Positions 36,112 through 48,090 of a DNA stretch of 64,000 bases are shown piece by piece. Numbering within the stretch: position 1 is the first letter of the stretch; each line of letters begins with the position of its first letter. Made by a program: the position numbers and the translations under genes. Under the pieces are notes generated by a model. That model was not told the DNA's origin. It saw only the letters and a program-made list of their open reading frames with translations, and did no database searches. Source of the stretch: Perilla frutescens (taxonomy: Eukaryota > Streptophyta > Magnoliopsida > Lamiales > Lamiaceae); assembly GCA_026008535.1 (NCBI GenBank), contig BRKX01000011.1, forward strand, positions 47,848,183 to 47,912,182. The letters run 5' to 3'.

Positions 36112-36113
<2 letters not shown>

Positions 36114-38751
36114 GGAGATGAGGGTTCAAGAGACGGGAAGAGATTTCGTGCCAAAAATAATAGAATTCTTAAATTACGAAAATACCCTTGCTTCATTAAA
36201 AAGTCAGTAATATTACAGTAATGCCACCGTATTTTTTTTAAGTTTGGAATAGATCTTGGCCATCCAAATAGGCGAGATCTGTGGTTAAAATTGGTTCTCA
36301 GTTCTCACAAGGGGGTTTGGTTCTCACATGATCCCATCTCTCTCTCTCTATATATATATATATATAGGGGTGAGTTAAAATGAGAACCACTCCCTATGTA
36401 GGAACTAGGAACTAATTACAACCATTCATCAAATCAATTTCAATGGCCAAGATTGATTTAGATTTCTAGGGTCTATTTGCAAAATATCGCTCTTTTCAAA
36501 TTCTTTTGGATTTCATAAGGGTAAAATTGTAACACATCTCCATCATATCACATAGAATCCCAGTATGTATGGAAACTCCTCCATAATAGTGATTTGCACA
36601 CCAAATTAATTCACGGCGCCTCTTCAATATCTACTCCCGATCTAAACCTAGAGAAAAAAAAAGCAAATCAGTTCCTTCATTAGAGCAAAAAAATAAATGA
36701 AAAAGGACCTTAACAAATGGCCTCATAAAGACAATTACTGGGCGAAATATAGAAGATTCAACCAGCAGCAGCATGAGCACATAATCTGCCGAACAAATTA
36801 GAGATGAATTACAAATGACGGGCAAAAGTTATTCCCGATAATTTATAGGTACTGTACTGATGTTTTTGTAGACCAAATATTATTTATAATGTTGTGTTTT
36901 GAATATTTGATTTTTTCGTGACATAGGATGTTATTTGTGATTAAAACTAGGGTTTCTCATTTTTTGTTGTGTTGTGATCTTCGAGACTTTCTTTGAGGGT
37001 TTTATGTATTTTGTGTCATGGAATAATTTTTTTTGTGTGAGTTGTGTTGGAGATGCGAGATTAGTAGTGTGTTTAAAATTGTTTAGAATAATTTGCAAAT
37101 GAATATCATGTTTTTAGCATGTTGGTATTGGTTTATAGCAAATTATTACGACATTATTAGCAAATGTTGAAGCTGTATATATTGGTTTTAGGAAATTGAT
37201 AATTTGTTTTTAGCAATTTTAGATCTTGTTTATAGCAAATTATTACGATATTATTAGCAAAAATTGTGCTGCTTTCAGCCAGAAAACACCTCTATCATCT
37301 TCTTGCATCTGTATATCCTGTTTTTAGCAAATTGATACGTAATTATTAGCAATTTGTCATGTTGTTTATAGCAAAATTATCTTGTCTTTATATCAAAGAA
37401 TTTATTGTTTTGCATCGAATAATTCTGATTAGCATTTTATTCGAATTTTTAGTTAACAACAAGAAGGGGGTTCTGCGAAAGAAGGAACGTCAGGTAGTCG
37501 CACAAAAGGTAATTTCTTTATATCTAATTGATATGTCATTATAGCAAAATAATATATTGGTCTAGTGTATTATATTTTATTTAATTTTTAAAGCGAAACT
37601 AAGAAGATATAATTAGCAAATCAGTCAGAAATAATTAGCAAATTAGTACTGTATGATTAGCGAATTAGTATTTTATGATTAACAAATTTAGAGTTAACTT
37701 CCATTTGCTAGTGGGGAATACCGTCTTTATGATTGAGATATGTGGTCTGTATGATTGATTTACGTGTCCACTGTTGGGATTTTGTCAAGAAATGTGGTGT
37801 TGTTGTCTTCATCTCGTGATATGTTGATTGTTGGTATTGTATGAATATTTGTTATTTAAGTCAAATTGGGGAAGTTTATAACATATTTATATTATTTTAT
37901 AGAAAATTGGGCATATATGATTAGCAAATCGTGAGGCTGGATGATTGTAGAGGTGAAGATAAACCATTCAGGCTTTGTGTCTAGCAAATTATTACGATAT
38001 TATTAGCAAATGTTAAAACTGTGAAAATTTGCTACTTGAATTCGTATTTTATCAACCTGATGTTCTGTTTATAGCAAATTAGTGATTTAAAATTAGCAAA
38101 TTATTAAGACATGATTAGCAGATTATTGAGATAAGTAATGCTTGGTGTTGTCAGACCATTTTTTAATGTTTTCACTAATTTTGTGAAGCAATTTTTGATG
38201 TTATGAGTTGAATACTTGTGCTTTCATGTCTTTAATTTATGTTTTTGTATTTAAAAAGTTTATTGATAGATAATCAACACAAATTAGGGATTTTTGGTTA
38301 TGGTGTGATCATTTTATTTGTTGATTTTGGTTTGATTGGAAATGACATCTTTATCAAATTAGAAAGGTTATATTAGCAAACTATTAATATATATTTAGCA
38401 GATTAGATTTTCAAATATTGTTATTTATATAGACAGGTTATCTGGTTTGGTTGCATTCGTCGTTTGTAGCAAATTAGTAAGGTTTGATTAGTAAATTATT
38501 AATATATGAATAGAGTGTTATGAAGTATATGACAAATTGTGAAGGTATAATTAGCAAATTATCTTGAAATCAATAGCAAATTAGGAATATATTGTTATGG
38601 TGTAGGGGTGTATTTTTGTTCGTATCAGATATACATCATTATAATAGCATGTTGGTATTGGTTTTTTATTAATAGTTCAAATATAGTATTTGTTATGTTT
38701 TTAAAATTGTTAGCTTCTAACGTGATAATTTTCTTTTTTGTTTTAGCAGGT

Positions 38752-38895
38752 GATGGCGATTGCAATCGCGAGACTAGGTTAAAGCGACGACATAATGTGA
38801 ATGTAGCTGAATGCGCTACAACAAGTCCACCTTTGCAAGCTTCTATTATAGGGCTACATGTGAGGATGGACCACACAATATTGATGCCACAGTAA
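38752..38895 (+). other. Orphan exon-like frame in E2
   Basis: Following an acceptor (TTTTAGCAG) a frame reads GDGDCNRETRLKRRHNVN and about 30 more residues to a TAA stop. A short segment at about 37455-37508 (LNNKKGVLRKKERQ, followed by GTAATT) could be an upstream exon. Neither is a family I recognise. Together they suggest a degraded element-encoded or captured gene. Confidence 0.3.
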
Positions 38896-39229
38896 TGAAT
38901 ATTGTCTAGGTTTAATTACACGTGCTAACATTCTTTAATTATTACTTACATTGAATTGTTGTGATAAAATTATTTAGTCGGTTTTAGTAAATTATTATTC
39001 CAATAATAGCATAACGTGAATGTTTAAATAGCACAATTTTCATTCTTTAATATATAGTTATTATGCTCTTTATAATAAACTAATGATACATGACATTCAT
39101 TTTAAGTACAGACTAATATTTTTTTGATAACAAACTAAAATTTCCTTACGTACGAACATCCTAGTTCTTGAAAATCATATTGAAACCAGTTAAAAAAATG
39201 ATCATATTATCAACAGTGAAACGAATTAT

Positions 39230-40690
39230 GTTTTCTGATAAAAGTATTATCGATGTGCTTTTAACACATATAATTTGCTAATTATATCGAACAAATTTGC
39301 TAAAATTAGTATATACGAGTCTTTATGAATGTAGTCGGAAAATAAAACTACTAGCTGCCTCACGCATGAAAACTTATTTACAAATAACAATGTTTAAAAT
39401 TCTCCAATTTGTCGTATCAGATTATTATTCATTTACTATCAAATCATTCAGTCGACTCATTATCCACTTAAACTATAATACATGTGACATGTGATATGTG
39501 ATATAACGAGAAAATTGTAAAAATCTGATCGCATAAAATCTGCTAATCCATGTACAAATTTGTGTTAATTCATGATAAATGAGTTGCTAACAATAACAAA
39601 ACGCAACAATGTTCTTGCATTGATGTTGGAAAAAATTCATTAAAAACAAAAGATAACATCAAAAAGAGACCATCCTATCATCAAAATAAAAAATAAAATA
39701 TATATTTTCACAATAAATATTACCGATATGCTATTAACATATGAATAATTTGCTAATTAATTATGCAAAATAAATTTGCTACACGTCATACATATGAGTC
39801 CCTACCGGATTCCACTCATATCACTACGCATATAAAGAAACATTAACAGATGACACAATACATGTATCTTGTATAATCAGACGACAACCGGCGTAATGCT
39901 AATATAAGATGGAATAAGAAATTGTGAAAAAAAAAATCTTATTTTACTGGCATTTTAACTTTTTTTCTCTTTTTTTTTCTAACTTGAAAACTTCCACAAC
40001 CAAATACGAAAAAACATGTATCATCTATACTAAATATGAAATGCCCATTCTATGCAAACATCTCACTGTCATGCAAAGCACATTGAAAGCAATTAAAAAA
40101 AAAAATCAAATTTTCACATAAAAATATTACGGATTTGCTATTAACAATACTATAGTTTGCTAATTCTGAATAACAAATGTGCTAAACGTCAGACATACGC
40201 GTCCCTACCAGATTCTGCCCATATCCTTACACATACAAAGATACATTAACATATAACACAATACATGTATCTTGCATAATCAGACGATAACCGGCGTGAT
40301 GATAATATAAGATGGAGTAAGAACTTGTGGAAAAAAAAACTTTCTTAGTTTACACGCAACAATTCATGGCATTTTTACTTTTTTTTTAATTGCTTGAAAA
40401 CTTCCACAACCAAATATGAAAAAACATCTATCATCTATAATAAATATGAAATTCCCATTCTTTGAAAACATCTTACTATCATGCAAAGCACATTGAAATC
40501 AAATTAAAAACAAATTCGAGTTTTCACATAAAAATATGTCGGGTTGCTATTAACAGCTCTAGAATTTGTTAATTCCACATAAAAAATTTGCTAAACGTCA
40601 TACATACGCGCCCCTATCAGATTCCACCAATATCTCTACACCATTAATGGAGAACATAATACATGTATCTTCCATAATCAGACGAAACCT
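39230..40690 (-). repeat. Diverged tandem repeat, about 400 bp unit, 3-4 copies
   Basis: Blocks containing AATTTGCTAAT, then AAATTTGCTA, ACATACGnGTCCCTACC, ATACATGTATCTTG and ATAATCAGACGA recur. The last landmark is at about 39869, 40279 and 40676. A more diverged copy starts near 39240. Each unit carries TTAGCA words in TGCTAAT orientation. Confidence 0.75.
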
Positions 40691-41101
40691 GCAGTGAGAC
40701 CGACGAAATCCAACGACTCCTTAAACCGTAACAGACCCAATCAATAAGAATTTTGAACAGATTTATGATTAATTAAAATATGAAATACCGAGAGCTACAA
40801 CTCTGTAGAAAAAAAGAGTTGAATCTATCGTCCAAAAAATTAAAAAAAAAACGTCCAATCTAAAAAAAAAACGCTCAATATAATCCCACTATATATGGAA
40901 CAGATATATTACTGCAGATAATTAATATCCAATACAATGACATATATACCCTTAACTTAATATAACTCTTAAGATATTGCATTTTTGACCTCATTTTTTT
41001 GAGATTGATCTGAGCCTTAGAAAATCATTGATCCAACGCTCCATATTGGTTCATAGTTCCTACACAGGGTATTGGTTCTCATTTGATCTCTATACTATAT
41101 A

Positions 41102-42223
41102 GGGGTGAGTTCAAATAGGAACCAACCCTCCTGAAGGAACCTAAGAACCAATCAAATTCAAGAATTTTGATGATATGGCGGATAAAAAAGCGGTGGCATA
41201 GTTGTAAATATGTAAAATTCAAATTATAAGGGGTAATTCCAGATTTTTTTAATAAAGTGATGACATCATCTTTTAAAAAATTCCTAAAAACTTTAAATAA
41301 TCATAACTTATTCGTTTTTTATCCAATTTACGCAAAAAAATATATCAAATTAAAGATTTTTTAATGCTCTTTCATTTAAGATCCATAATGCATATGTTTA
41401 TTTGAGCAAAAATTGATGAAAAATATAAAAAACAATTTTTCACGTATATTCAACTCGTAACTGTCAGATATTTGCTAATATAATATCACAATATTGCTCA
41501 TATCTTGTGTTTATGTTACTAACATGAATTTTTTTATGCACGACTTTGAATTTTAAGTTACTTTCATGAGAAAATAGTTAAAGTATGAGCTATATATAGT
41601 TAAGTTCATAAACAATTATAACTTTATCAATGCTTAATATTATTTTGAAAACTTGTAATATTTGAGAATTTAAGTCATGCTAGCATATCATTATTCACAT
41701 ATTAGCAATGTGTTGCTAACATATTAACAAATTAATAGTCACATATTAGCAGTGTGTATATTCTCTAACATATTAGCAATATGTTGTATGTATGAATGAT
41801 GTTACACATGTTACACAATATTATTTTAAATGTGGTCCAATGTTATATGTGTGGTGTTTAATACGTGTCAATTTAATATTATGATCTCGTCAAGTTAGCA
41901 ATATGAGTCTATCTCAAGATAGCAACCAAATTTATTGATGTTAGCAATATACATCTTTCATGTTAGCATATTAATACAACGCCAGAAAAGACAACGGTTT
42001 TAAAGTGTTGTCTATTTAATTCCGGGAACTGGGCCCAAAATCCGAAAAAACATAACAGAATTTCTAAATTACGAAAATAACCCCGCTTTCATTAAGTTCT
42101 CAAATATTACAAGTTTGCCACCTTACTTTGACTAAATTATGGTCATTAGATCTAATCAAATCTAAGGCTAGGATTGGTTCCTAGGTTCCTTCAAGGGAAT
42201 TGGTTCCTATTTGATCCTTCCTC
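41102..42223. mobile_element. E3: 1.1 kb non-autonomous MULE-like element
   Basis: The left terminus GGGGTGAGTTCAAATAGGAACC and the reverse complement of the right terminus GAGGAAGGATCAAATAGGAACC pair well, continuing through CCTGAAGGAACCTAAGAACCAAT against CCTTGAAGGAACCTAGGAACC. The interior is non-coding, with TTAGCAATATG-type words between 41460 and 41980. The subterminal segment 41250-41400 is homologous to the right subterminal segment of E4. Confidence 0.85.
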
Positions 42224-42237
42224 TATATATATATATA
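42224..42237. repeat. (TA)n spacer between E3 and E4
   Basis: Only a short TA tract separates the two element termini. A 9-10 bp Mutator-type target duplication would be indistinguishable inside it. Confidence 0.85.
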
Positions 42238-43417
42238 GGGGAGGGTTACAATGCAAACCCTTCCTAGTGTAGGAACTAGGAACCCATCTCACACCATACA
42301 ATTAATAAAGATTTATGGTCCAAATTTGATTAAAAGGAGTGGTGGCAATCCTGTAATATTTGGAAAAAAATTCGCGCGGGGGTATTAACGTAATTTGGTA
42401 ATTCTTATAAAAATCGCGGATGATATTTGATAACAGATCGTTATGCTAACGAAGTATGCTCATCATGCTAACGAAGCGTTATATTATGCTAATAATTTTT
42501 TTTCTCATATTGTTAACGAAAAATTAAATTCTAAAGTGTAATTATAAATTCTAATAAGATGAAATAAACCATAATTCAGATATAATAAACTTCAATGATC
42601 TAAAAATAGGATTAAATTCTAAAAATTAATTATAAACCCCAATTGGATGGAATAAATCATAATAACAATATAAATATAACACATTAGCATAATGATATTA
42701 TTTTATCAGCATTGCGAATAATCTATGTTAGCATATGACAATTCATCGTTAGCATAAGTTATAAACCATAAATGGATGAAGAAAACTCTAACTAATATAT
42801 TCTAATTTGATGAAATAAATAATATATAATATTCAATTAGTAACTAAAACATAAAAATTAAATCATAAAAAATAAGTATAAGTCATAATTAAAATGTAAT
42901 AAATCATAATAATAATATAAGTATGCGTAGTACGTTAACATTATGATGATCATTCATTAGCACAATAAATGCAATATGTTAGCATATAACAAATGCTTCG
43001 TCAGCATACGTAATCAACTTATCATAATGCTGACGAACCATTATTTAAAAGCTAACGAAAGTATTTTCGAGCTGGACACGAGTAAAAATTTATATTTTGT
43101 ATTTTTCGTCTATATTTATTTGAACAAACATATCCATGACTGATCTTGAATTAAAGAGCATGAAAAGATCTTTAATTTGGTATATTATTTGCGTTGATCC
43201 GATTTGAAACGAGTGAGTTATGGTCGTTTAAAGTTTTTAGGATTTTTTTTAAAAAGTGATGACATCAGCTTTTTTATTGAGATTTGACAATCATACCCCT
43301 GCCTCCTTATTTTTTGCCTTGGCTTGGACATTTAATCTCAGCCATTAGATCATATAGGTGGACGGTATAAGATGGGTTCCTAGTTCCTACACCAGAAAAA
43401 GTTGTATTTTTGATCCA
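42238..43417. mobile_element. E4: 1.2 kb non-autonomous MULE-like element
   Basis: The left terminus GGGGAGGGTTACAATGCAAACC and the reverse complement of the right terminus TTGGATCAAAAATACAACTT lead into a strong shared segment, GTGTAGGAACTAGGAACCCATCT. The interior is non-coding. TGCTAACGA words lie in the left half (42440-42510) and mostly CGTTAGCATA/GTTAGCATA words in the right half (42670-43010), the opposite polarity to E1, E2 and E5. A related truncated copy (E0) ends at 12763. Confidence 0.8.
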
Positions 43418-43432
43418 ATATATATATATATA
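43418..43432. repeat. (TA)n spacer between E4 and E5
   Basis: About 14 bases of TA repeat directly join the right terminus of E4 to the left terminus of E5. Confidence 0.85.
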
Positions 43433-43779
43433 GGGATGGGATCTGGTGAGAACCTGTCGCTAGGTGAGAACCGGGAACCGATCCCATCCGTCCATCTTGA
43501 AAAATCTACGCACCAGATGAATTCAGATTTTCGGTGGCATTCCTGTAATTATCGCAAAAATTTTCAATTGGCGCGTCTCATTAAGGGCAAAATCGGGAAA
43601 AAAAAATACTGGAAACATTGGCATCTTTTCGCGAAGAACAGAAATAAAAAACTACCCAGATTCAACTTCTTTGTTGCGAAACTCAAATCAACAACCAAAA
43701 AACGAGATTGAAAGTGAAGAAATTGAAGAAACTCAAATCTACGACGCTTCGAATTAAAATCGAACTAAGAAAAGAAAAA

Positions 43780-46700
43780 ATGGCGGAAAAGAAGAACGAT
43801 TCAAGTTCAAAACTGGAGAAAGGTACAAAAAAGAACCCTACCTTTTCAGATTTCAATACTATTTAATCGCAAATTCAGAAAAAGTTGAAAAAACAGTTTT
43901 TCGCATTTGCTCATTCGTTGATTTCTAAAAAAATACAGGATATAGAATTAGTATGCGTAGTAGTTAAATTCAGTGAACTGGTTTTGAGGAATTTATGTTG
44001 TTTTAACTGTATAAGAAACGTTGATTTTAGCATACAGAGAACACGAATTTCCCTGTACATGATTTTAAGGCGTGTTTGGAAAATCCTCATTTTAGCATTT
44101 TGTGTAATACATTTTAGCATGTTGTATAACACATTTTAGCATTTTGTGTAATAAATTTTAGCATTGTTTAAATTGACTGGGATTGTCTTGAGCATTATTT
44201 TGAGCGTTTCCTCTAATACATTTTAGCGTTCTCTGTAATAAATTTTAGCAAACTGAATAATACATTTTAGCATTGCTCAAATTTATTGGGATGGTCTTGT
44301 GCATTGTTTTGAGAGATCTATTACTAAAATTGCATTTTAGAATTCCATGTCATATATTTTAGCATTTTGTCCAATACTTTTTAGCATGTCGTATTATGCA
44401 GATACAAGAAAATGAAAAGCAAGAGTTGTTAAGGAAGATCAAGAAAGAACGCAAAATGCAAGGAATGAAGAAGATATAATAAAAGAAGCAGCTACAACTG
44501 AACACGACTACAAACTTCTTGAAGATGGGTACCCACTTCTGACAAGCAGAGCAATCCCATCCCCACTGACTAATGCAATCAAGAATTTCAATGAGGCACA
44601 AAGAGAAGTAGTGATCAATATAGGATTTGGTGAAATCCTAAACCTACAAGTTAAAGAGTTACCGCACAAGATGACATACTGGATTTTAAACAACTTCAAC
44701 CTAAGAAGATGTGAAATAGAACTTGCTGACAATGGAGGTCGAGTGCACTTAGATGAAGATGATGTGCTATTAGTTCTTGGATTGCCGAAGGGCAGAACCT
44801 TAATAAGAAAAAGGACTAGAAACACAACATGTGAGCTGACTGAGACTTGGAGGAAAAGATTTGCCAGGCACAAATATAGGATTGTGCCATCAAATGTTGT
44901 GACGGATATGCTTGAAGATGTTGAAGGAGGAGATTGGTTCAAGAGTCAATTCATTGTGCTTCTGACATGTTGCTTGATTGAAAATGGTGGCAATGGATAC
45001 ATATATCCTAACATCATGCACCATTTACAAGATATTGACAACGTGTCAGAACTAAATTGGTGTGAGTTTGTAATTCGATGTCTGGTGGAAGCGTCGCTAC
45101 GGTGGCAAATAAACAAAGCAAGGGATTTCAGAGGACCAATACTATTCCTCACGGTAAAAATCCTCACAATTATTGTACTCTTATCATTTTAACATATATT
45201 TACAATAATTTTAGCATATTTATATACAGATTTTAACTTCTTCTTTCTGCATTGTTTCATATTACTGAAATTCGAATTCTAACAATATTTCCAAATGCAA
45301 CAGCTTCTATATGTTGATAGGGTGGTTTTGTACAAACGATATGTGCCAAGATCAGTGCCAGTTATTAGAGAATGGGACACGAACTTCTTGTTTGAGAGAC
45401 AAGTTCTGGAAATTGATGCAGGAGGATTTGGTTTGGGTTTTATAGAGGATGCATTCATGGAGCTCAATGATGATGCTGGACAGGAGTATCAAGGAGCTGA
45501 TGTTGCGATTGCAGCAATAGAATATGGAGTGCCAGGCAATGCTGAGACGAGCAACGCTAAGAGACTTCCAAGATACCGATCTCCAACTGTGAAAGATAAG
45601 CAATCTATAGCTCAAATGATCATTGAACATTCGAAGACAATAACCACATCAATGCAGGCAATACTTGATCTAGTTAATGATCTTCCTAATGAGATGTTGA
45701 ATGACAGTCTCTTTAAGAGGATGATTGATGCTGCACTTACGGTCACGAAAGCTGATCCATCAACCTCACCAGCACAGAATACACATAAATCATCATCTCA
45801 GAGCGATGATGAGTTCTGGGCGTGTCCAGAACACATCAATGCAATAATTGAGATGGAGCAAGCTGCACTGAGAAGAGACGCTTTTAAGAAAATGATGGCT
45901 TATGATGCCCCAAGCTTCAGCATAGGACTCACACAAGAAGAACATAATGAAAAGTGGAATCAGATTTTGAAAGTATCAGGACTCTATGAAGTAGTGTATG
46001 CTACTGAAAACATGGGTGATGAAATAAATGAAGAAATGGCTGAAGGTGAAGATACTGAAAAGGAATCATACTGCTGGTTGATGGATAATGATGAATCAAT
46101 TTTGTAAGTTCTTTATGATAATGTTTCATTATGTTTGCTATGTGATAAATGAAATTACTTAAAAAAAAGAACACACTAATTTTACAGATCTCAATTTATA
46201 TACTCCGATGGTCGTGTGAGTATTACAATGCAGGACATGGGGACGTTGAGTGCAGAATCCTATATTTACTCATCTGTGATCGATGTCTGGAGTACAATAT
46301 TGAACCACAATGAAGGAGTAAGAGATCCATCATGTTGCAGAAAATTCTTTGCCACAACAGTTCCCACTGTAAGTGAAAATACAAACCTACATTTATATTA
46401 TAACATTATAAAAATAAACTATAACTTTTTAAAATTTTAATTGACAGTGCTTCTCCGTTTCACACTCACCAAAACACTTTGATGTAAAGAGAAGAATGAT
46501 ACAGTTCTCAGAACTGCTTCTTATGGAGATGAAGAGCTTCAAACACTTGAACATTGATGACATAGATCTGGTAAAATAATACTTATTCTAGCATGAAGAA
46601 ATTCCAGGATAACCATAACATCTTACATTTTAGCATCTTATTTAATTCATTTTAGCATCTTATCTAATACATTTTAGCATGTTCTTTTGCAGTACCTATT

Positions 46701-47252
46701 CCCAATATATTACTCACAACATTTCTTCATGATAGCAATTGATGTTGAGAAACAAAAAGCAGAAATAATTGACAATTCTTCAGTCATGGATGGTGATGAG
46801 AATGAAGAGAAATATGGTAGCATCCCACAAACTTTGGTAAGCATATAATTACAACATCATTGTACATTTCAAACCACATAAAACTAATATTAAGAAACAT
46901 AATGCAAGTTGAATTTTTAATTGATTTCCTCTACAACAACGGTCAAAAGAAAAGAGCCACAAAAATGTCAAAGCAGATGAAGCCTGCTGAAAGACTGAAG
47001 ATGCCATGGAGAGATGACTCAAACAAATCTGACTGTGGGGTATATGTGATGAGACATATAGAGACATACAATTGGAACTGTGGCATAACTCCAAACAATT
47101 TGAAGCAGTTGAAATACATGAGAGCCAAGTACTGTGCTGCAATACTTGCTGCGGACAGTAACATTGAAAAGGAACGAATCATAGCTAAGGCAAAAATCCG
47201 CTACAATCCTTCAGTTGACATTGATTCTATTATTCTGAACAAGAAAAACTAG
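43780..47252 (+). pseudogene. ULP-A: element-encoded Ulp1-like cysteine protease, disrupted
   Basis: Inferred exons are 43780-43822, 44402-45153, 45304-46103, 46188-46368, 46448-46570, 46693-46836 and 46908-47252, conceptually about 795 residues. The N-terminal half (IGFGEILNLQ..., VLLVLGLPKGRTL, CCLIENGGNGYI) resembles the head region of plant transposon Ulp1 proteins (DUF1985-like, not verifiable here). The C-terminal C48 protease domain has SSVIDVWSTIL, SQHFFMIAIDV with the catalytic His, EIIDNSS with the Asp, and SDCGVYVMRHIE with the Cys, so the triad is kept. Such proteases remove SUMO-like modifiers; in transposons the role is unknown. Exon 2 has an in-frame TGA at 44413-44415 where ULP-B has Arg. 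The acceptor before exon 7 reads CAA instead of CAG (46907). It is therefore probably inactive, though splicing around the defects is possible. Confidence 0.8.
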
Positions 47253-48090
47253 TTTGTGTTATGTGTTTTTTGTATGAATATGTTTTACCACAATCTTTGT
47301 TTGGATTTTGGTGTTTCATTTTAGATTGCTATATTATACAAAATGACCAGTCTGAATTAATTTTTACTTCATAGTCCTCTCATTTCAGCTTCATAGTTCT
47401 TTCATTTTAGCATTATAGTCGTTCCATTTTATCATCTCTAAAAACGAATTGGAAAATAACAAATCAAGAACGAGAATGTAATGTAATGTTGAGCAATCTA
47501 AAATAAATTTAACAACATATTCCTTTAAGTTTAGCATAATAGTCCTCTCAATTTAGCATCAGTGAAAAAGATTGGCATCGAATATAAAAATATATGAACC
47601 AGAGTATCGTATTCAACATTCTAAATTAATTTTAGCATCATAGTACTATAATTTTAGCATTACAGTATTCTCATTTGAGCATGTTAGACCCTGAACTGTA
47701 ATAGTGTAATAATGTAATAAACACGATTATTAGAAGCTTAATATTAAAAGTAAAAATTCCTAAAAATATTAGTATGTGATGTAGAAATTAATCTAAAGAA
47801 ATAAAAAATAATTAGTATGTTAAAATACTTATAAATTATCGAATAAAATAATTAATATGTTAAAATATTCTATCCCGCCTAAATTATTAAGGACAAAAAT
47901 GTAATTTTAATTAAATTTCGTAAACAGTTAACATATTGAAATTAAAAGTTCTCTGATCAGAAACCTGCAACTGCAACACGCATATATTGATTCTTTTCAA
48001 ACTCCGCTTTTCATAGAAGTATCATTCACAGAAACAAAAAACAGAACGAAAAAATCTATAAAAAAAACCCGTAACCTCTAATCTGAAAAA
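47253..48090. other. Spacer between ULP-A and ULP-B inside E5
   Basis: Non-coding and AT-rich. TTTTAGCAT/TTTAGCATC words lie at about 47406-47690. The last 100 bases should be the leader of ULP-B. No other feature is visible. Confidence 0.5.

Larger units (their letters stand above)
30517..36339. mobile_element. E1: 5.8 kb non-autonomous MULE-like element carrying host gene fragments
   Basis: The left terminus starts GGGTTGGGTTCC right after a (TA)n tract. The reverse complement of the right terminus (about GATGGGATCATGTGAGAACC) pairs with it over roughly 95 bases, including GTGAGAACTGAGAACCAAT and GGNCAAGAT. The right side is followed by CT and TA tracts. Inside are antisense subtilase exons, an antisense syntaxin terminal exon, a 505 bp tandem repeat and dense TTAGCA words that read TTTTAGCA in the left half and TGCTAAAA in the right half. 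There is no transposase. Mutator-type is inferred from long inverted repeats, gene capture and similarity of the ends to E5. The right border is uncertain by about 10 bases. Confidence 0.8.
36367..41094. mobile_element. E2: 4.7 kb non-autonomous MULE-like element
   Basis: The left terminus GGGGTGAGTTAAAATGAGAACC starts after a (TA)n tract. The reverse complement of the right terminus (AGAGATCAAATGAGAACC, near 41090) matches it, and both continue with TGTAGGAACTAnGAACnAAT and a GATnnAGATT segment, about 90 bases in all. The interior is filled with ATTAGCAAAT words in the left half (37100-38580) and ATTTGCTAAT words in the right half (39270-40580). No transposase or intact gene is present. The left border is shared with E1 through a TA tract, and E3 begins about 8 bases after its right border. 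Confidence 0.8.

Noticed and set aside
35701..36129. 142-codon Ser/Leu-rich frame on the minus strand
   Set aside because: It reads the (GA)n repeat and runs out of frame with the genuine syntaxin exon; the conserved SNARE tail is in a different frame.
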